From: CAYSYY01 sp964576115 [NCBI: uncultured Gemmatimonadota bacterium] | Lineage (GTDB): Bacteria > Blakebacterota > Blakebacteria > Blakebacterales | DNA length: 13,734 nt | Direction: 5' to 3' | NCBI GenBank assembly: GCA_964576115.1 | Contig: CAZNUA010000035.1 | Span: 1 to 13,734 of the forward strand | Shown here: positions 12,708-13,734 of the stretch, piece after piece | How the letters are laid out: each line of letters starts with the position of its first letter | Position numbering within the stretch: the first letter of the stretch is position 1 | Position numbers and translations under genes: made by a program | The notes under the pieces: generated by a model | Database searches by the model: none | What the model was told of the DNA's origin: nothing | Seen by the model: only the letters and a program-made list of their open reading frames with translations

Positions 12708-13734
12708 TCAACGCCCGGGGGCCGCCGACAGGTCGCGGTCGAGCCGGACGAGGAAGATATCCCTCTGGCCGGCGAGCCGCGCTCCGACCGGTGCGGCCGT
12801 TCCGAACCGGCCGGCCAGATCGGGTGAACCTGTCGTTCCGGCGACGAGAACGCTCCCTTCCGTTTCGGGAATCAGCAGGCAGAATGGATTCTCATTTCCC
12901 CTGCTCCCCAGCAGGGTTGACCGCTCGAGGATGCTCATGTGAGCATCGAGCCGGCTGATGAAGTAATCGCCGGTATACGCTTCCTGCCCGGGAGCGAACC
13001 GCTCCTGCAGTGTCCCGGGTGTGGTCGGAAAACCCGCTGAGCGCGTCACCCCGGTTACCCAGAAACCCCCCTGCCCGTCCGGCAGCACGAACTCGCCGAT
13101 ATCCTCGCCCGGTCCGCCGAGCAGGGTCGAGGCCGTCACCCGGGTCAGATCGGAATCGAGCCGGGTCAGGTACGCGTCACTGGCAAAGCCGCGCCCGGTG
13201 TCGGCGCACTCGCCCTGCACCGCTCCCGCGGTGACCGGCCAGCCCCGGCCGACATGACCGGTGAGCACCACCCCGCCGGCAGGATCGGCAGCGATCCGGT
13301 ACGCCCAGTCGATGCCGGATCCTCCGACATAGGTGGCTGCGATGATCGCGTCCAGCCTGGGCGCGAGGCGGGCGACGACGACATCCCCGGCGATCGAGGC
13401 CGGATCGGAATTGAAGCCGGTATCCCAGACTCCCGAGGTGACCGGGAAATCGAGCGAGCGGGTCGATCCGGCCACGTAGACCGAACCGTCGGGGCCGGGA
13501 GCCAGATCGCCCCCGATCTCGCCTCCGGTCCCGCCCAGAAAGGTCGAGGCTTCGAGTTCGGCCAGGTCGGGGGAGAAGCAGGAAACAAACAGATTGCCGT
13601 GGTAATCGCCGTCGAAACGGCCCGACGAGAAGTTCATGTCGAACACCCCGTCCGTGACGGGATAATCCGCCGATCGCGTGGTTCCGCCGACATAGATTGC
13701 TCCTCCGGCGGTCTGCAGCAGGCCGAACGGCTGG
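12708..13734 (-). CDS. SBBP beta-propeller repeat protein, 5' end beyond the window
   Basis: At least 341 residues, open without interruption to the right edge, so its N-terminus is missing; an internal ATG at 13646 is not the start because the repeat pattern continues upstream (IYVGGTTRSADYPVTDGVFD). It consists of SBBP (seven-bladed propeller) repeats of about 65-70 residues. Each has a strand of the type AGSTRSLDFPVTSG or TGVTRSAGFPTTPG, an ARL/TRLDSDL-like segment and a turn such as ASTLLGGPGEDIG. About five repeats are visible; the last is degenerate (STLLGSRGNENPF, then VLVAGTTGSPDLAG). Such proteins are usually exported surface or adhesion-type scaffolds. Here the protein stops shortly after the last repeat with no visible secretion-sorting domain or anchor. 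Function unknown. Confidence 0.85.
   Translation of the reverse strand, partial: QPFGLLQTAGGAIYVGGTTRSADYPVTDGVFDMNFSSGRFDGDYHGNLFVSCFSPDLAELEASTFLGGTGGEIGGDLAPGPDGSVYVAGSTRSLDFPVTSGVWDTGFNSDPASIAGDVVVARLAPRLDAIIAATYVGGSGIDWAYRIAADPAGGVVLTGHVGRGWPVTAGAVQGECADTGRGFASDAYLTRLDSDLTRVTASTLLGGPGEDIGEFVLPDGQGGFWVTGVTRSAGFPTTPGTLQERFAPGQEAYTGDYFISRLDAHMSILERSTLLGSRGNENPFCLLIPETEGSVLVAGTTGSPDLAGRFGTAAPVGARLAGQRDIFLVRLDRDLSAAPGR

Overview
The window is GC-rich, densely coded DNA, probably from a bacterium of the FCB superphylum (Bacteroidota and relatives). The strongest reason is a two-component pair whose regulator and kinase closely resemble Bacteroides RprY/RprX. Several lipoprotein signal peptides, PD40 and SBBP propeller proteins, a GH92 glycosidase and a DUF303-type sialate O-acetylesterase fit this. 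I cannot name a phylum or species. No rRNA, tRNA, CRISPR array or transposase was seen.

Left part (1-5373, minus strand). A GH92 alpha-mannosidase lipoprotein (2434-5373) lies upstream of a sialate O-acetylesterase lipoprotein (191-1660), which suggests an export-side glycan-degradation operon. The two are separated by a roughly 729-bp island bounded by an exact 14-bp direct repeat (1694-1707 and 2423-2436). The island carries a nucleotidyltransferase (1724-2161), an overlapping 53-residue partner ORF (2115-2276), a palindromic operator-like site (2338-2350) and a 49-bp remnant of a second sialate esterase gene (2383-2431). It looks like a small defence or toxin-antitoxin-like cassette inserted exactly at the GH92 stop codon.

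Middle part (5523-8457, plus strand). Two tandem paralogous PD40/TolB-like lipoproteins overlap by ATGA. They are followed by a HEPN/MNT pair (7749-8132 and 8089-8457) resembling type VII (HepT/MntA) toxin-antitoxin systems, but with an altered HEPN motif.

Right part (8590-13734). An RprXY-like histidine kinase and response regulator (minus strand, ATGA overlap) diverge from a secreted beta-lactamase-fold serine hydrolase (plus strand). The AT-rich gap between them holds five near-perfect TTAAC units at an exact 10-bp period plus weaker flanking units. This is the expected architecture of a tandem OmpR-family response-regulator site, and I infer that the pair controls itself and the hydrolase through it. 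A 14-bp perfect palindrome lies next to the array. The hydrolase ends at a cluster of CCGGCCGG hairpins shared with a convergent SBBP propeller gene that runs off the right edge.

Positions 1-190 hold no gene I can support. All other non-coding gaps are shorter than 300 bases and are described under the features they contain.
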